Assembly (NCBI GenBank): GCA_031430575.1
Contig: JANPBT010000069.1
Coordinates: 1 to 64,000 of the forward strand
Source of the DNA: JANMDS01 sp031430575
Lineage (GTDB): Bacteria; Pseudomonadota; Gammaproteobacteria; Burkholderiales; Casimicrobiaceae
Length of the DNA: 64,000 bases
Direction: 5' to 3'
A program made the position numbers and the translations under genes. Of this stretch, positions 42,754 through 50,621 are shown piece after piece (positions within the stretch are counted from its first letter, which is position 1; each line of letters opens with the position of its first letter). The notes below the pieces were generated by a model. The model was given only the letters and a program-made list of their open reading frames with translations, was not told where the DNA came from and ran no database searches.

Positions 42754-43611
42754 TCAGCTCGATTTTTGTGCCAGCGCGGTCGCCATCGCAGCCGAGAGCT
42801 CGCTCAGCATTTGATTCATCGCGCGAAAGGAAGCGACGGTAAGCCGCCCAAATGATTCGTGCTCCAGCGCTTTGACATAGCGCTCCATGTCATCCATCGC
42901 AAGCGGCTCGTACATTTCGGCAAACGTCGCTACAAGCGATGGCCGAATCGAAGCGGACATCTTATCGGCGTTACGTTTAAATTCATCTTTCACGGCGTTC
43001 GTATCGAAATCAGCTGGGCGTCCGGTGACCACAGCCGCAGCATTGATCGCGGCAACTGCATTTTTTTCAATGATCACCACTAAAAAGCGGGAGGCTTGGG
43101 TCGCCGTTTCAAGCCTTTCCATCACCGTGTAGCGCGCGGGCTGCTTTTGCTCCATCGCCATGCCCACGTCAATCAATCGACGCTGCACTTCTGCCGGGTC
43201 GCGGGCTGCGGCGTTGACTTCGATTGCGATCACGCGCTTGCCCAGCGCTGACTCACTAAAGGCAACGGCATGCTTCAAATCTGCCGTGGTCACGCCGCTT
43301 GCGAGCGCCGCCCGAAAGTGGGCCTTGCCAGATGGCGAATTGAAGGCTTTTTTGGCCGCGGCTTCAACCCGCGCGAGCGCGTCTTTCGGGATGCGGCTAT
43401 CGGCCACTAGCGTATCCATCATTTGGCTGATCGTGCCCGGCACCATGCCTTCAAGCTGACGATCCATCCCTGACTTTTGCATATATTCCGCGATCAGCTC
43501 GGGCGATGGATTTTGGGCAATGGCAGGCGGCGCGGCAATCAGCAAGCTCGCACCAGTGAGCAGGAGCGCGGCGGCAATGCTGCGGAAATAATGCGGAGGA
43601 CGAAGAGTCAT
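42754..43611 (-). CDS. Secreted DUF2059-like protein
   Basis: A 285-residue protein with a signal peptide (cleavage after A-I-A-Q, about residue 33). The mature part is helical: two copies of a DUF2059-like unit are suggested, one around residues 36-160 ('ELIAEYMQKSGMDRQLEGMVPGTISQMM', 'LKHAVAFSESALGKRVIAIEV') and one around 175-280 ('ATFAEMYEPLAMDDMERYVKALEHESFGRLTVASFRAMNQML'). The family is periplasmic with no established role. No operon partner. Confidence 0.75.
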   Translation of the reverse strand: MTLRPPHYFRSIAAALLLTGASLLIAAPPAIAQNPSPELIAEYMQKSGMDRQLEGMVPGTISQMMDTLVADSRIPKDALARVEAAAKKAFNSPSGKAHFRAALASGVTTADLKHAVAFSESALGKRVIAIEVNAAARDPAEVQRRLIDVGMAMEQKQPARYTVMERLETATQASRFLVVIIEKNAVAAINAAAVVTGRPADFDTNAVKDEFKRNADKMSASIRPSLVATFAEMYEPLAMDDMERYVKALEHESFGRLTVASFRAMNQMLSELSAAMATALAQKSS

Positions 43612-43691
43612 CGAGTCAGCGACACAAGGCGTATCGCTCCATTGGGGCAGCTTAGTTTAGCGATCTATGTGGGTGCGGGCCGCGATCAGAA

Positions 43692-43756
43692 ATACCTGCG
43701 GCGCAGTTTTTGCCGTAATTAGCGGCCGCAAAGCCCCGATTCTGCGCCGCAGGTAT
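43692..43756. repeat. Inverted repeat pair
   Basis: ATACCTGCGGCGCAG (43692-43706) with CTGCGCCGCAGGTAT (43742-43756), between the 42754 gene start and the candidate small RNA. Confidence 0.92.
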
Positions 43757-43811
43757 TGAAATTACGATTGTGGCGCTTAATGTATTTCTAAATCATATAG
43801 AACTTATTACG

Positions 43812-43852
43812 AATATAAATTGGACGCATGGTTGAGTTCGGCGTAAAGTTCG
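43812..43852 (+). promoter_or_regulatory. Promoter of the candidate small RNA
   Basis: TTGGAC (43820-43825), 18-base spacer, TAAAGT (43844-43849). No protein-coding gene follows on the plus strand; a terminator comes within about 90 bases. Confidence 0.65.
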
Positions 43853-43854
43853 AT

Positions 43855-43937
43855 TTGTCTCCTTCTGTATCGCATTCCTCCTCCTTTTTGGATACAGACC
43901 TCAAGCCCCCATGTGAAAGCACTGGGGGCATTTTTTT
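43855..43937 (+). ncRNA. Candidate small RNA with anti-Shine-Dalgarno loop
   Basis: Transcription from the promoter just upstream would give an RNA of about 80 bases. Its first hairpin pairs TCTGTATC (43864-43871) with GATACAGA (43891-43898) and exposes CCTCCTCC (43877-43884). It ends in a strong terminator (GCCCCC/GGGGGC plus seven Ts, 43905-43937). Architecture and flanking TTGTCTCCTTCTG match the phaP 3' UTR, with compensating stem changes. It lies in a gap opposite two minus-strand genes. Confidence 0.7.
43905..43937 (+). terminator. Rho-independent terminator of the candidate small RNA
   Basis: GCCCCC (43905-43910) and GGGGGC (43924-43929) stem followed by a T-run. Confidence 0.88.
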
Positions 43938-43947
43938 GCTCAATGCG

Positions 43948-45066
43948 CTAGAGCGGTAGCCACTTTTGATCGCTCGCGCGCTCGGCAACCCAAACCAGCG
44001 ATAAAACCGCAATCGGCATTGCGATACGTCGGGCAACCGGGATCACGCTCGTGCGGCTGCGCGTAAGCCAAGCCATGAGCAGCCAGACCGCGCTCGCGAT
44101 CGCGAGCTGACCGAGCTCAACGCCGATGTTAAAGCCAAAAAGGGCGGTGAGTAGCGCGCCGGGCGTCAGATTTGCAGCAGACATTCCGGTTGCCAAACCA
44201 AGGCCATGCACGAGCCCGAAGGCGAAGGTCATCGCCCACCGCGGACCCATCATAAAAGGCACGATGACGTCAATCGCGGTCAGCGTCACGGTCGCCGCGA
44301 TCAGGGTTTCAGTCCATCGCGGAGAAAAATTGACGACACCAAAAACTGCAAGCCCAAGCGTGATCGAGTGGGCGACGGTGAATGCAGTCACCGCGGCAAT
44401 CAGTGATTTCAGCGCCGCCCGATTTGCATTGCCGTGCACGCGCACCGTGCCGATCACGATCAGAACGACAAATAAGATGTGATCCAGCCCAATGCTGATA
44501 TGGTGCAAGCCCTCTTTGGCAAACGAAATGAGCGATTGCGGTGTTGCGTTGGCGTCGTTGATGTTGATCGATTGCGTGCCAAGATTTGGGTCGAGCACGC
44601 GCGTGACCGTCGCCCCGTTTGCCGTGAGCGCCAAAATAGCGCGATGTTGTGGATCGATTCCGGTGAGCAGCGTGTAGCCTACGACAATCGGTGCCGTGAC
44701 ATCAATTGCGCAATCAGCGCTAAATGTGATGCGGCTGTAGAAACCATCGGTGTGCGAAATCGGCGATTGCGCGCCCGGGGTGATCAAGCAATTTTTCCCC
44801 ATGTGTGAAATTGAAAAATGGGTAAACGCGTATGCCCTGATGCGGGCAGCCTCTGCTTTCATTTCGCCGAAAGTGATCGCACCATCATCGTTTTGATCAA
44901 TGGCAATTGCGGCGTCAAGATCGCGTAGCGCGACGTCCCAATGCCCGGTGATCTGCGTCGGGCTGAGGTCAAGCGTTAGATAGCTATCGCTCGCTTTGTG
45001 GGCGCGGGCATTCATCGAAATTGCCATTGATGCCAACGCGCACAATAAAAAGAGGGCGCGCATCAT
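43948..45066 (-). CDS. HupE/UreJ-family membrane protein with EF-hand-like N-terminal domain
   Basis: A 372-residue protein. It has a signal peptide (cleavage after A-R-A, before HKASDSYL), a periplasmic domain with a textbook calcium loop ('DQNDDGAITFGE', about residues 56-67), then a C-terminal HupE/UreJ_2 domain of six or more helices with 'GLDHILFVVLIVIG', 'FTVAHSITLGLAVFG' and 'FGFNIGVELGQLAIAS'. HupE-type proteins transport or handle nickel, but this group is often unrelated to hydrogenases. The start overlaps the TPR gene stop (ATGATG/TGA), making it the last gene of a three-gene operon. Confidence 0.85.
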   Translation of the reverse strand: MMRALFLLCALASMAISMNARAHKASDSYLTLDLSPTQITGHWDVALRDLDAAIAIDQNDDGAITFGEMKAEAARIRAYAFTHFSISHMGKNCLITPGAQSPISHTDGFYSRITFSADCAIDVTAPIVVGYTLLTGIDPQHRAILALTANGATVTRVLDPNLGTQSININDANATPQSLISFAKEGLHHISIGLDHILFVVLIVIGTVRVHGNANRAALKSLIAAVTAFTVAHSITLGLAVFGVVNFSPRWTETLIAATVTLTAIDVIVPFMMGPRWAMTFAFGLVHGLGLATGMSAANLTPGALLTALFGFNIGVELGQLAIASAVWLLMAWLTRSRTSVIPVARRIAMPIAVLSLVWVAERASDQKWLPL

Positions 45067-46223
45067 AAGCGGCGGGGCGCGATCGCGCGCGTGGCAGTAA
45101 GCGTAGGGTGTTGAAATTGGGTGGTTTGCAGCCACTGATTCGCAATGGCAATGGCAGGCGCATCGCCTGCTGCACGAGCGCAGGCGAGCAGCAGCAGCGC
45201 ATCAAAGGGCTCTTTTTGGGTTTGCCAATTTTTCAACGCGAGCGACGTCGCGCGTTGCGGTGCGTCGTCTAGCTTAAGCGCTGCGAGTGCTTGTTCCCGG
45301 CTATGCGGCGATTCACCGCGTTGGGCTGAGGCGGCAAGCCGATTACGCACCATTTCGGCTAATGCCGAGGCATTGGTCGCGTTGAGTTGTCGCGTTGCGA
45401 TGGCTAAGCGCAAAAGCGCGGCATCAGGTAGCGCGTCAGGTTCAAAACGAAACAACGCAACGACCGCATTCGGTTGCTGGGCGTCTAGCAAAAAATCTGC
45501 AAACGCAATGCGGGCATACAAATCTTCGGGGTTCAGACGCAAGGCCTGCGTGTAGCTTGCATGGGCTTGTGTGTGATCGCCAATGCGCTCGCTCAGCTCG
45601 GCTACGAGTGTGCTCGCCCAGCTGCGTGTGGCGGCATCAACGGCGTGTGATTGATTGAGGTCAGCGAGCAGCTGCGCGCGCGCTGGCGCTGCGCGGCCTT
45701 CAATGCCGTCGAGGTGTGCGGTACACAGCGTTGGAATCAATCCGCGACTTAACTTCGCAAGCGATTGGCAGCTCGCGCGGGCTTCGCCGTAGCGAGCCAT
45801 GGTTGAAAGCAAAATCGCCAGATCTAGATGGGTTTGGGCAGTATCAGGGCTGCGCGCTTTGCTCAACGATAAATCTTTAAGCGCAGCCTCAAAGTGATGG
45901 TCAGCCTGCTTAATAGCAGCCCGCAGGCGCAGCAGATCAGCCGGTGCGTCATCGCGTGTCCACCATGGCGCCAGCGCTTGCTGGGCATAGCCGTACGCAC
46001 GTGGATCGTGTTGGGTGCGGGCGACGCTGATCCAGCGTTGCGCGGAAATCATTGCCGCATTGATGTCTGCTGTCGGCAGGCGCGGGGGTCGGTTGGCCCG
46101 CTTTTGCACGGTCGCCAACACTGTATCGTCGGTCATCGTAATAGGAAGCTTTTGCGCCATTGCGCATGGCAACGCCGACAGCGTTGCCATGCAAAGCGCG
46201 ACGACAACTAACGAGCGCTTCAT
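45063..46223 (-). CDS. Periplasmic TPR protein
   Basis: A 386-residue protein with a signal peptide (cleavage after A-M-A-Q, residue 24) and TPR-like helices through most of its length ('HHFEAALKDLSLSKARSPDTAQTHLDLAILLSTMARYGEA', 'GDHTQAHASYTQALRLNPEDLYARIAFADFLLD'). It is sandwiched between the DUF4331 gene and the HupE/UreJ-like gene, overlapping the latter. It is likely an adaptor in an envelope system. No enzymatic motif is seen. Confidence 0.83.
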   Translation of the reverse strand: MKRSLVVVALCMATLSALPCAMAQKLPITMTDDTVLATVQKRANRPPRLPTADINAAMISAQRWISVARTQHDPRAYGYAQQALAPWWTRDDAPADLLRLRAAIKQADHHFEAALKDLSLSKARSPDTAQTHLDLAILLSTMARYGEARASCQSLAKLSRGLIPTLCTAHLDGIEGRAAPARAQLLADLNQSHAVDAATRSWASTLVAELSERIGDHTQAHASYTQALRLNPEDLYARIAFADFLLDAQQPNAVVALFRFEPDALPDAALLRLAIATRQLNATNASALAEMVRNRLAASAQRGESPHSREQALAALKLDDAPQRATSLALKNWQTQKEPFDALLLLACARAAGDAPAIAIANQWLQTTQFQHPTLTATRAIAPRRL

Positions 46224-46232
46224 CGCTTACGA

Positions 46233-47753
46233 TTAAAGGCCGTTAGCGCCGTTTGGAGATCCCGGCAATGGTGTACGCAGGAACGGGAAGGTGTTATCAA
46301 ACTGACTATCTTCAACCAGCACGCCATCGGTATACGGCAGATCTGCCGAGCCCGGCTTGCCCGTGCCCGGTGCGAGTAACACACCCATGACAACGCGCAG
46401 CGCGATATCGACCACATCATCGCCGGGGCGGCGGCCGTTTGGAAAGCCTGCAGGGTCGCAGCCGGGGTTAGAAAGCGTAAGCGCACCCGATACGAAGCAT
46501 GCCGCTGCGCCTAGACTATTTTGCTTGCCTTTCATCGTGACTGGCAATGCCGTATTGAGCCGAATCATTTCTGACGGCGTCACCGTTTTGAATTGATTGA
46601 CGCCGGGCACACCCGTGAGAAATGCAGCCACCAAATCATTGCGTGGTGTTGCCGGGGCTCTGACGCCGTCTGCACCGTAAAGCGCTTCAAGCAGCGCCGG
46701 TAGCGTCGGGTTAGTCACGTAGTCGCCAAATTGGCCATCGTCTTTCGGCTCGCTCGCGTTAAATTTATCTTTATCGGGCACGCCAATTACTACTTCGTTG
46801 ACTAGCGGCATGCCAAGGCGTGAGACCTGCACAAAGCCACCGACCGCAGCGCTATCTGGCATGTTGACTTTACGCGCTGGTAAGCTTGCGCTTGCCCAAA
46901 CACCGATCACTGGCTCCGCTGCCGTGGTGATGCAATTGATCGGCACTTCCATCGCGATGGTGGTGACGTTTTTATATTCCGTTGAATTGGGCGAGCCGCT
47001 GCGCGCGCCGATGACTTTTGCTGTTGGAATATTAACAAGGTCAAAAATTTCGCCAAGATTGACACCGAAACCTTCTTTGCGCTGACCCACGAAGACGCGC
47101 GGGAACGTGCCCGCGGGCGGCGTGCAACCGGGGATATCAATGCCGCGCACGTGCATACCGGCGTATGCCGCGTAATTAGGAATCGATTTATTGCCGATGT
47201 TATCCATGGGCTTTTCAAAGGCGTTGCCGCCGACCAAATTGCCGACTGCAGCTTTCGTGCCAGCACGCTTTGCGCCTTTAATTAAATCGACGGTGTAACT
47301 CTGTACGAAGTTAAGCTGGGGTTGATTCCCCGTGATTAACGAGCCTGAGTTCAGCAGCGGAATCGGGATCATCTTGCCGCCGATATTGAGCGCCGTGCCG
47401 CGAATCGTATTGGTAAATTTAAATGAAAAGGTAAAGTCTTCTTTCGCGTCGCCGGTGTTGTCGATATGAATTTCATACAGTGCATCAGGGTCCATTGCAA
47501 AATAATTTGGACCACCATAAGCATCTTGCAACGGCACGTAATTGGCGAGGATGACAACATAACCCTCACGCCCCGGCTCATAGCTGCGAAAGGCGTAAGT
47601 ATCGGTGTTATCGACTTTGGGGTATTGGGTAATCATCGGCGCTTCTCGATGACTGGAAGCCAGCGCGATGGGCGCGGCAATGATCGCGCTGGAAATCAAC
47701 GCGGTGGTCAGAATGCCCCGCGCTACAAGCGAAAACGGTTTATGGATAAACAT
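46233..47753 (-). CDS. DUF4331-domain secreted protein
   Basis: A 506-residue exported protein. I set the start at 47753 (GGAG site), which begins a signal peptide with cleavage near 'IALASSHREAP'. The DUF4331 core is recognised by 'SSHREAPMITQYPKVDNTDTYAFRSYEPGREGYVVILANYVPLQDAYGGPNYFAMDPDALYEIHIDNTGDA' (shown in parts by the blocks S-S-H-R-E-A-P and D-x-T-D-x-Y-A-F-R) and the late 'FPNGRRPGDDVVDIALRVVMG'. The family is widespread but functionally uncharacterised. It is first in the operon with the TPR and HupE/UreJ-like genes. Confidence 0.88.
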   Translation of the reverse strand: MFIHKPFSLVARGILTTALISSAIIAAPIALASSHREAPMITQYPKVDNTDTYAFRSYEPGREGYVVILANYVPLQDAYGGPNYFAMDPDALYEIHIDNTGDAKEDFTFSFKFTNTIRGTALNIGGKMIPIPLLNSGSLITGNQPQLNFVQSYTVDLIKGAKRAGTKAAVGNLVGGNAFEKPMDNIGNKSIPNYAAYAGMHVRGIDIPGCTPPAGTFPRVFVGQRKEGFGVNLGEIFDLVNIPTAKVIGARSGSPNSTEYKNVTTIAMEVPINCITTAAEPVIGVWASASLPARKVNMPDSAAVGGFVQVSRLGMPLVNEVVIGVPDKDKFNASEPKDDGQFGDYVTNPTLPALLEALYGADGVRAPATPRNDLVAAFLTGVPGVNQFKTVTPSEMIRLNTALPVTMKGKQNSLGAAACFVSGALTLSNPGCDPAGFPNGRRPGDDVVDIALRVVMGVLLAPGTGKPGSADLPYTDGVLVEDSQFDNTFPFLRTPLPGSPNGANGL

Positions 47754-47941
47754 GTAATTCTCCAAAAGGAAATGAACGACTTTCGACATACGGCGGTGGT
47801 CGCTAAATAGTTTTTGGGAATTGCGCGCTTTTAGGGTCGCTCCACGCACTCTCGAAAACCAAAGCATGCGTGGCTGCGTATATCAGCTATTCTAAAGCGG
47901 CGAAGTTCAAAACGCTTTTTGAACTCATGCTGATCATTGAT

Positions 47942-47979
47942 CTGCGCCGCGGGTGATGCGGTAAATACCTGCGGCGCAG
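47942..47979. repeat. Back-to-back repeat pair
   Basis: Variant CTGCGCCGCGGGT (47942-47954) followed by ATACCTGCGGCGCAG (47965-47979). Like 21608-21643 it is in the rarer outward orientation. It lies between an SDR gene end and the DUF4331 gene start. Confidence 0.8.
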
Positions 47980-48000
47980 ATTTGGCAGAAAAAGTGCTTG

Positions 48001-48747
48001 CTAGTAAGTCGCGCGACCGCCTGAAATATCAAATACACCACCCGTCGTAAACGAGCAATCGGCGCTGGAAAGCCACGCCACCATCGCTGCGATTTCATCG
48101 ACTTGCACAAACCGATTCATCGGAATTTTTGATTTCATAAACGCGATAAATTCTGGTGTCATCTGCTTAAAAATATCGGTCTCGGCTGCGGCGGGCGTCA
48201 CGCAATTGCAGAGTACGCCCAAGGTTGCCAGCTCTTTTCCTAGCGATTTAGTCAAGCCAATCAAGCCTGCTTTTGCCGCACTGTACGCGGGCGCATTGGG
48301 GTTGCCTTCTTTCCCCGCAACGCTCGCGATATTGACGATACGCCCGTAGCCGCGCGCGATCAAATGCGGCACCACAGCGCGGGCGACGAGAAACGGCGCG
48401 ATCAAATCAACTTCAACCACTTCTCGAAAAGCGGCGGGCGGGTATTCCCACGTCTTCACATTCGGACCCGTGATTCCTGCGTTGTTAATCAAGATATCGA
48501 TCTGGCCGTGCGCGGTGATCGTAGCGTTTGTTGCCGCCGTGATCTCGTGTTCATCGCAGACGTTGACTACGTGTGTGCTCGATTTTTCGCCAAGCGCGCT
48601 CTGCGCTGCAGCGAGCGCTGCAGGGTCACGATCCCAAATGGCGACCCGCGCGCCAGAGGCGATAAAGCGCTCGGCGCAGGCTAAGCCAATACCGCGCGCG
48701 CCGCCGGTGATGATGGCCACGCGGCCGGAGAGGTCAATTGCGTTCAT
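48001..48747 (-). CDS. Short-chain dehydrogenase/reductase
   Basis: A 248-residue classical SDR: 'GRVAIITGGARGIGLACAERF', 'IDILINNAGITGPNVKTWEYPP', 'VNIASVAGKEGNPNAPAYSAAKAGLIGLTKSLG' with the Tyr-Lys pair, and 'NCVTPAAAETDIFKQM'. The substrate is not evident; relatives act on sugars, hydroxy acids or 3-oxoacyl groups. A second SDR (bdhA) lies upstream on the same strand, with a repeat pair between them. Confidence 0.87.
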   Translation of the reverse strand: MNAIDLSGRVAIITGGARGIGLACAERFIASGARVAIWDRDPAALAAAQSALGEKSSTHVVNVCDEHEITAATNATITAHGQIDILINNAGITGPNVKTWEYPPAAFREVVEVDLIAPFLVARAVVPHLIARGYGRIVNIASVAGKEGNPNAPAYSAAKAGLIGLTKSLGKELATLGVLCNCVTPAAAETDIFKQMTPEFIAFMKSKIPMNRFVQVDEIAAMVAWLSSADCSFTTGGVFDISGGRATY

Positions 48748-48834
48748 AGTCGACGAAGTTGGGTAACGAAGTTACGAGATTGTGGCGCATTCGACGCCGC
48801 AATCGGAGCGCGCGGTTCACTGCCGCGCGCAGAA

Positions 48835-48889
48835 ATACTTGCGGCGCAGATTTGCACTCAAATTTGATCGCAATCTGCGCCGCAGGTAT
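48835..48889. repeat. Inverted repeat pair
   Basis: Variant ATACTTGCGGCGCAG (48835-48849) with exact CTGCGCCGCAGGTAT (48875-48889), between the two SDR genes. Confidence 0.87.
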
Positions 48890-48925
48890 TTGATGAAATC
48901 AGACCAACGTCGCGTTGAAAAATCG

Positions 48926-49699
48926 TTATTGCGCCGTCCAGCCGCCGTCGACAGCCCAGGCCACGCCGCGCACGTTATCGCTGGCTTTGGCGCAGAGAAA
49001 TACCGCGAGCTCGCCCAATTGCTCAGGCGTTGTGAATTGCAAGGAGGGCTGCTTCTCTGCCAGCAAGCGCTTGCCCGCTTCTTCGATGCTCACGCGCTCG
49101 CGCTCGGCACGGGCATCGATTTGCTTTTGCACCAACGGTGTGAGCACCCAGCCCGGGCAAATGGCGTTAACGGTGATTCCGGTGGTCGCCACTTCCAGCG
49201 CCGTGGCTTTGGTCAGACCAATGAGGCCATGCTTAGCCGCGACGTAAGCAGACTTGCCTGCGGATGCGACGAGGCCGTGGGCAGAAGCGATATTGATCAC
49301 CCGCCCCCAATTTTTAGCGCGCATTGAGGGCATCGCCAATCGCGTGGTGTGAAATGCTGAGCTAAGATTGATCGCGATCACTGCATCCCAGCGATCAATG
49401 GGGAAATCTTCGACGTTTGCGACGTGTTGGATGCCCGCGTTGTTGACCACAATATCAACGCCACCGAAATCGCGCACGGCGTAATCCATCATCGCCGCAA
49501 TTTCAGTGGGTTTACCCATATCCGCGCCGTGATACCCGACCCGCACGTTGTGGTGGCTTAATGCGGCCTTTGCGCCGTCGACATCGCCAAAGCCATTGAC
49601 AATCACGTTGGCACCTTGCGCAGCGAGCGCTTGCGCGATACCCAAACCGATGCCGCTGGTTGAGCCGGTGATAAGTGCAGTTTTGTTTGTAAGTGACAT
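48926..49699 (-). CDS. bdhA: 3-hydroxybutyrate dehydrogenase
   Basis: A 257-residue SDR that closely resembles D-3-hydroxybutyrate dehydrogenases: 'TALITGSTSGIGLGIAQALAAQGANVIVNGFGD', 'GVDIVVNNAGIQHVANVEDFPIDRWDAVIAINLSSAFHTTRLAMP', 'SAYVAAKHGLIGLTK' and 'VNAICPGWVLTPLVQKQI'. It interconverts 3-hydroxybutyrate and acetoacetate with NAD+, so it mobilises the PHB made under phaR/phaP control. The start is taken at 49699, with TTG-type longer frames ignored. Confidence 0.9.
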   Translation of the reverse strand: MSLTNKTALITGSTSGIGLGIAQALAAQGANVIVNGFGDVDGAKAALSHHNVRVGYHGADMGKPTEIAAMMDYAVRDFGGVDIVVNNAGIQHVANVEDFPIDRWDAVIAINLSSAFHTTRLAMPSMRAKNWGRVINIASAHGLVASAGKSAYVAAKHGLIGLTKATALEVATTGITVNAICPGWVLTPLVQKQIDARAERERVSIEEAGKRLLAEKQPSLQFTTPEQLGELAVFLCAKASDNVRGVAWAVDGGWTAQ

Positions 49700-49731
49700 A
49701 CGATTTTCCAAAAAAAATAACGTAAACGTGA

Positions 49732-49965
49732 CTACTCGATTTTGGTAAAGCGCGGCTGCTCAACACCCTCAATCACAACCCGCTCATTAAACATCGCCGC
49801 CGGGCGCACCCATAGACCATGCTCACCATAAAGCGCGCGATAAAGCGTGAGTGGCTCTAGCGTTTCACTATGGCGCACGGTATCGATCACTTCGTACAGC
49901 ATGCCTTTGTAGTGCCGGTATTTTCCAGGCGGCGTTACGATCAATGGTGGTAAATCGGTATCCAT
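49732..49965 (-). CDS. DUF1653 small protein
   Basis: A 77-residue protein of the DUF1653 family, recognised by 'PGKYRHYKGMLYEVIDTVRHSETLEPLTLYRALYGEHGLWVRP'. The family is small, soluble and uncharacterised. Its ATG overlaps the ribE stop (TAATG), indicating translational coupling to the riboflavin genes. Confidence 0.87.
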   Translation of the reverse strand: MDTDLPPLIVTPPGKYRHYKGMLYEVIDTVRHSETLEPLTLYRALYGEHGLWVRPAAMFNERVVIEGVEQPRFTKIE

Positions 49966-50564
49966 TATTCGCAGGCGTTGGGTTGCGCGAGCATCCGCTC
50001 TGCATACCGCGCCATTAAATCCACTTCAATATTCACACCATCGCCTTGGCGCATCGTTTTAAATGTGGTGTTTTCAAAGGTGTGCGGGATGATGTTGCAT
50101 TGAAATTTTGTGCCTTCCACTGCATTCACCGTAAGGCTCACACCATTGACGCAGACCGAGCCTTTGCGCGCGATGTAGCGCGCCTGCGCCGCCGGCACGT
50201 CCACTTCCAAAAACCAACTCTCGGCGATGCTGCGCCATTGGGTTACGCGGCCTACGCAGTCGATGTGCCCCGTCACCAAATGCCCGCCCAAGCGATCGGC
50301 CAAGCGCAGCGATTTTTCTAAATTCACCGCGCCTTTTTGATTGAGCCCAGCGGTGAGCTCGAGAGTATGCGCCGAGACGTCGTAGCTCAGTGTGTTGCCT
50401 TCGATTGCAACGACCGTTAAGCAGCAGCCGTTGTGCATGATGGAATCCCCTAAGCCAACGTCGGCGATATCCCAAGCGTCGCAATCGACGACGAGGCGCT
50501 TGCCTGCTTGCAGCGGAAGCGTTTCGATGATGTGGCCTAAGCCGGTGACGATACCTGTGAACAT
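49965..50564 (-). CDS. ribE: Riboflavin synthase alpha chain
   Basis: A 199-residue riboflavin synthase with two lumazine-binding repeats. It starts with the invariant M-F-T-G-I-V (ATG at 50564). 'GDSIMHNGCCLTVV' and 'KGSVCVNGVSLTVN' are the paired motifs of the two barrels, each followed by 'HTLELTAG' or 'HTFENTTF'. It dismutates 6,7-dimethyl-8-ribityllumazine to riboflavin. It is followed by DUF1653 and preceded by ribD, as in many betaproteobacteria. Confidence 0.95.
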   Translation of the reverse strand: MFTGIVTGLGHIIETLPLQAGKRLVVDCDAWDIADVGLGDSIMHNGCCLTVVAIEGNTLSYDVSAHTLELTAGLNQKGAVNLEKSLRLADRLGGHLVTGHIDCVGRVTQWRSIAESWFLEVDVPAAQARYIARKGSVCVNGVSLTVNAVEGTKFQCNIIPHTFENTTFKTMRQGDGVNIEVDLMARYAERMLAQPNACE

Positions 50565-50621
50565 AAATTTAGTGAAAATTGGAGGATTTTGCGCAGCTTG
50601 CCCATTCCATCGCAAAGAGGG

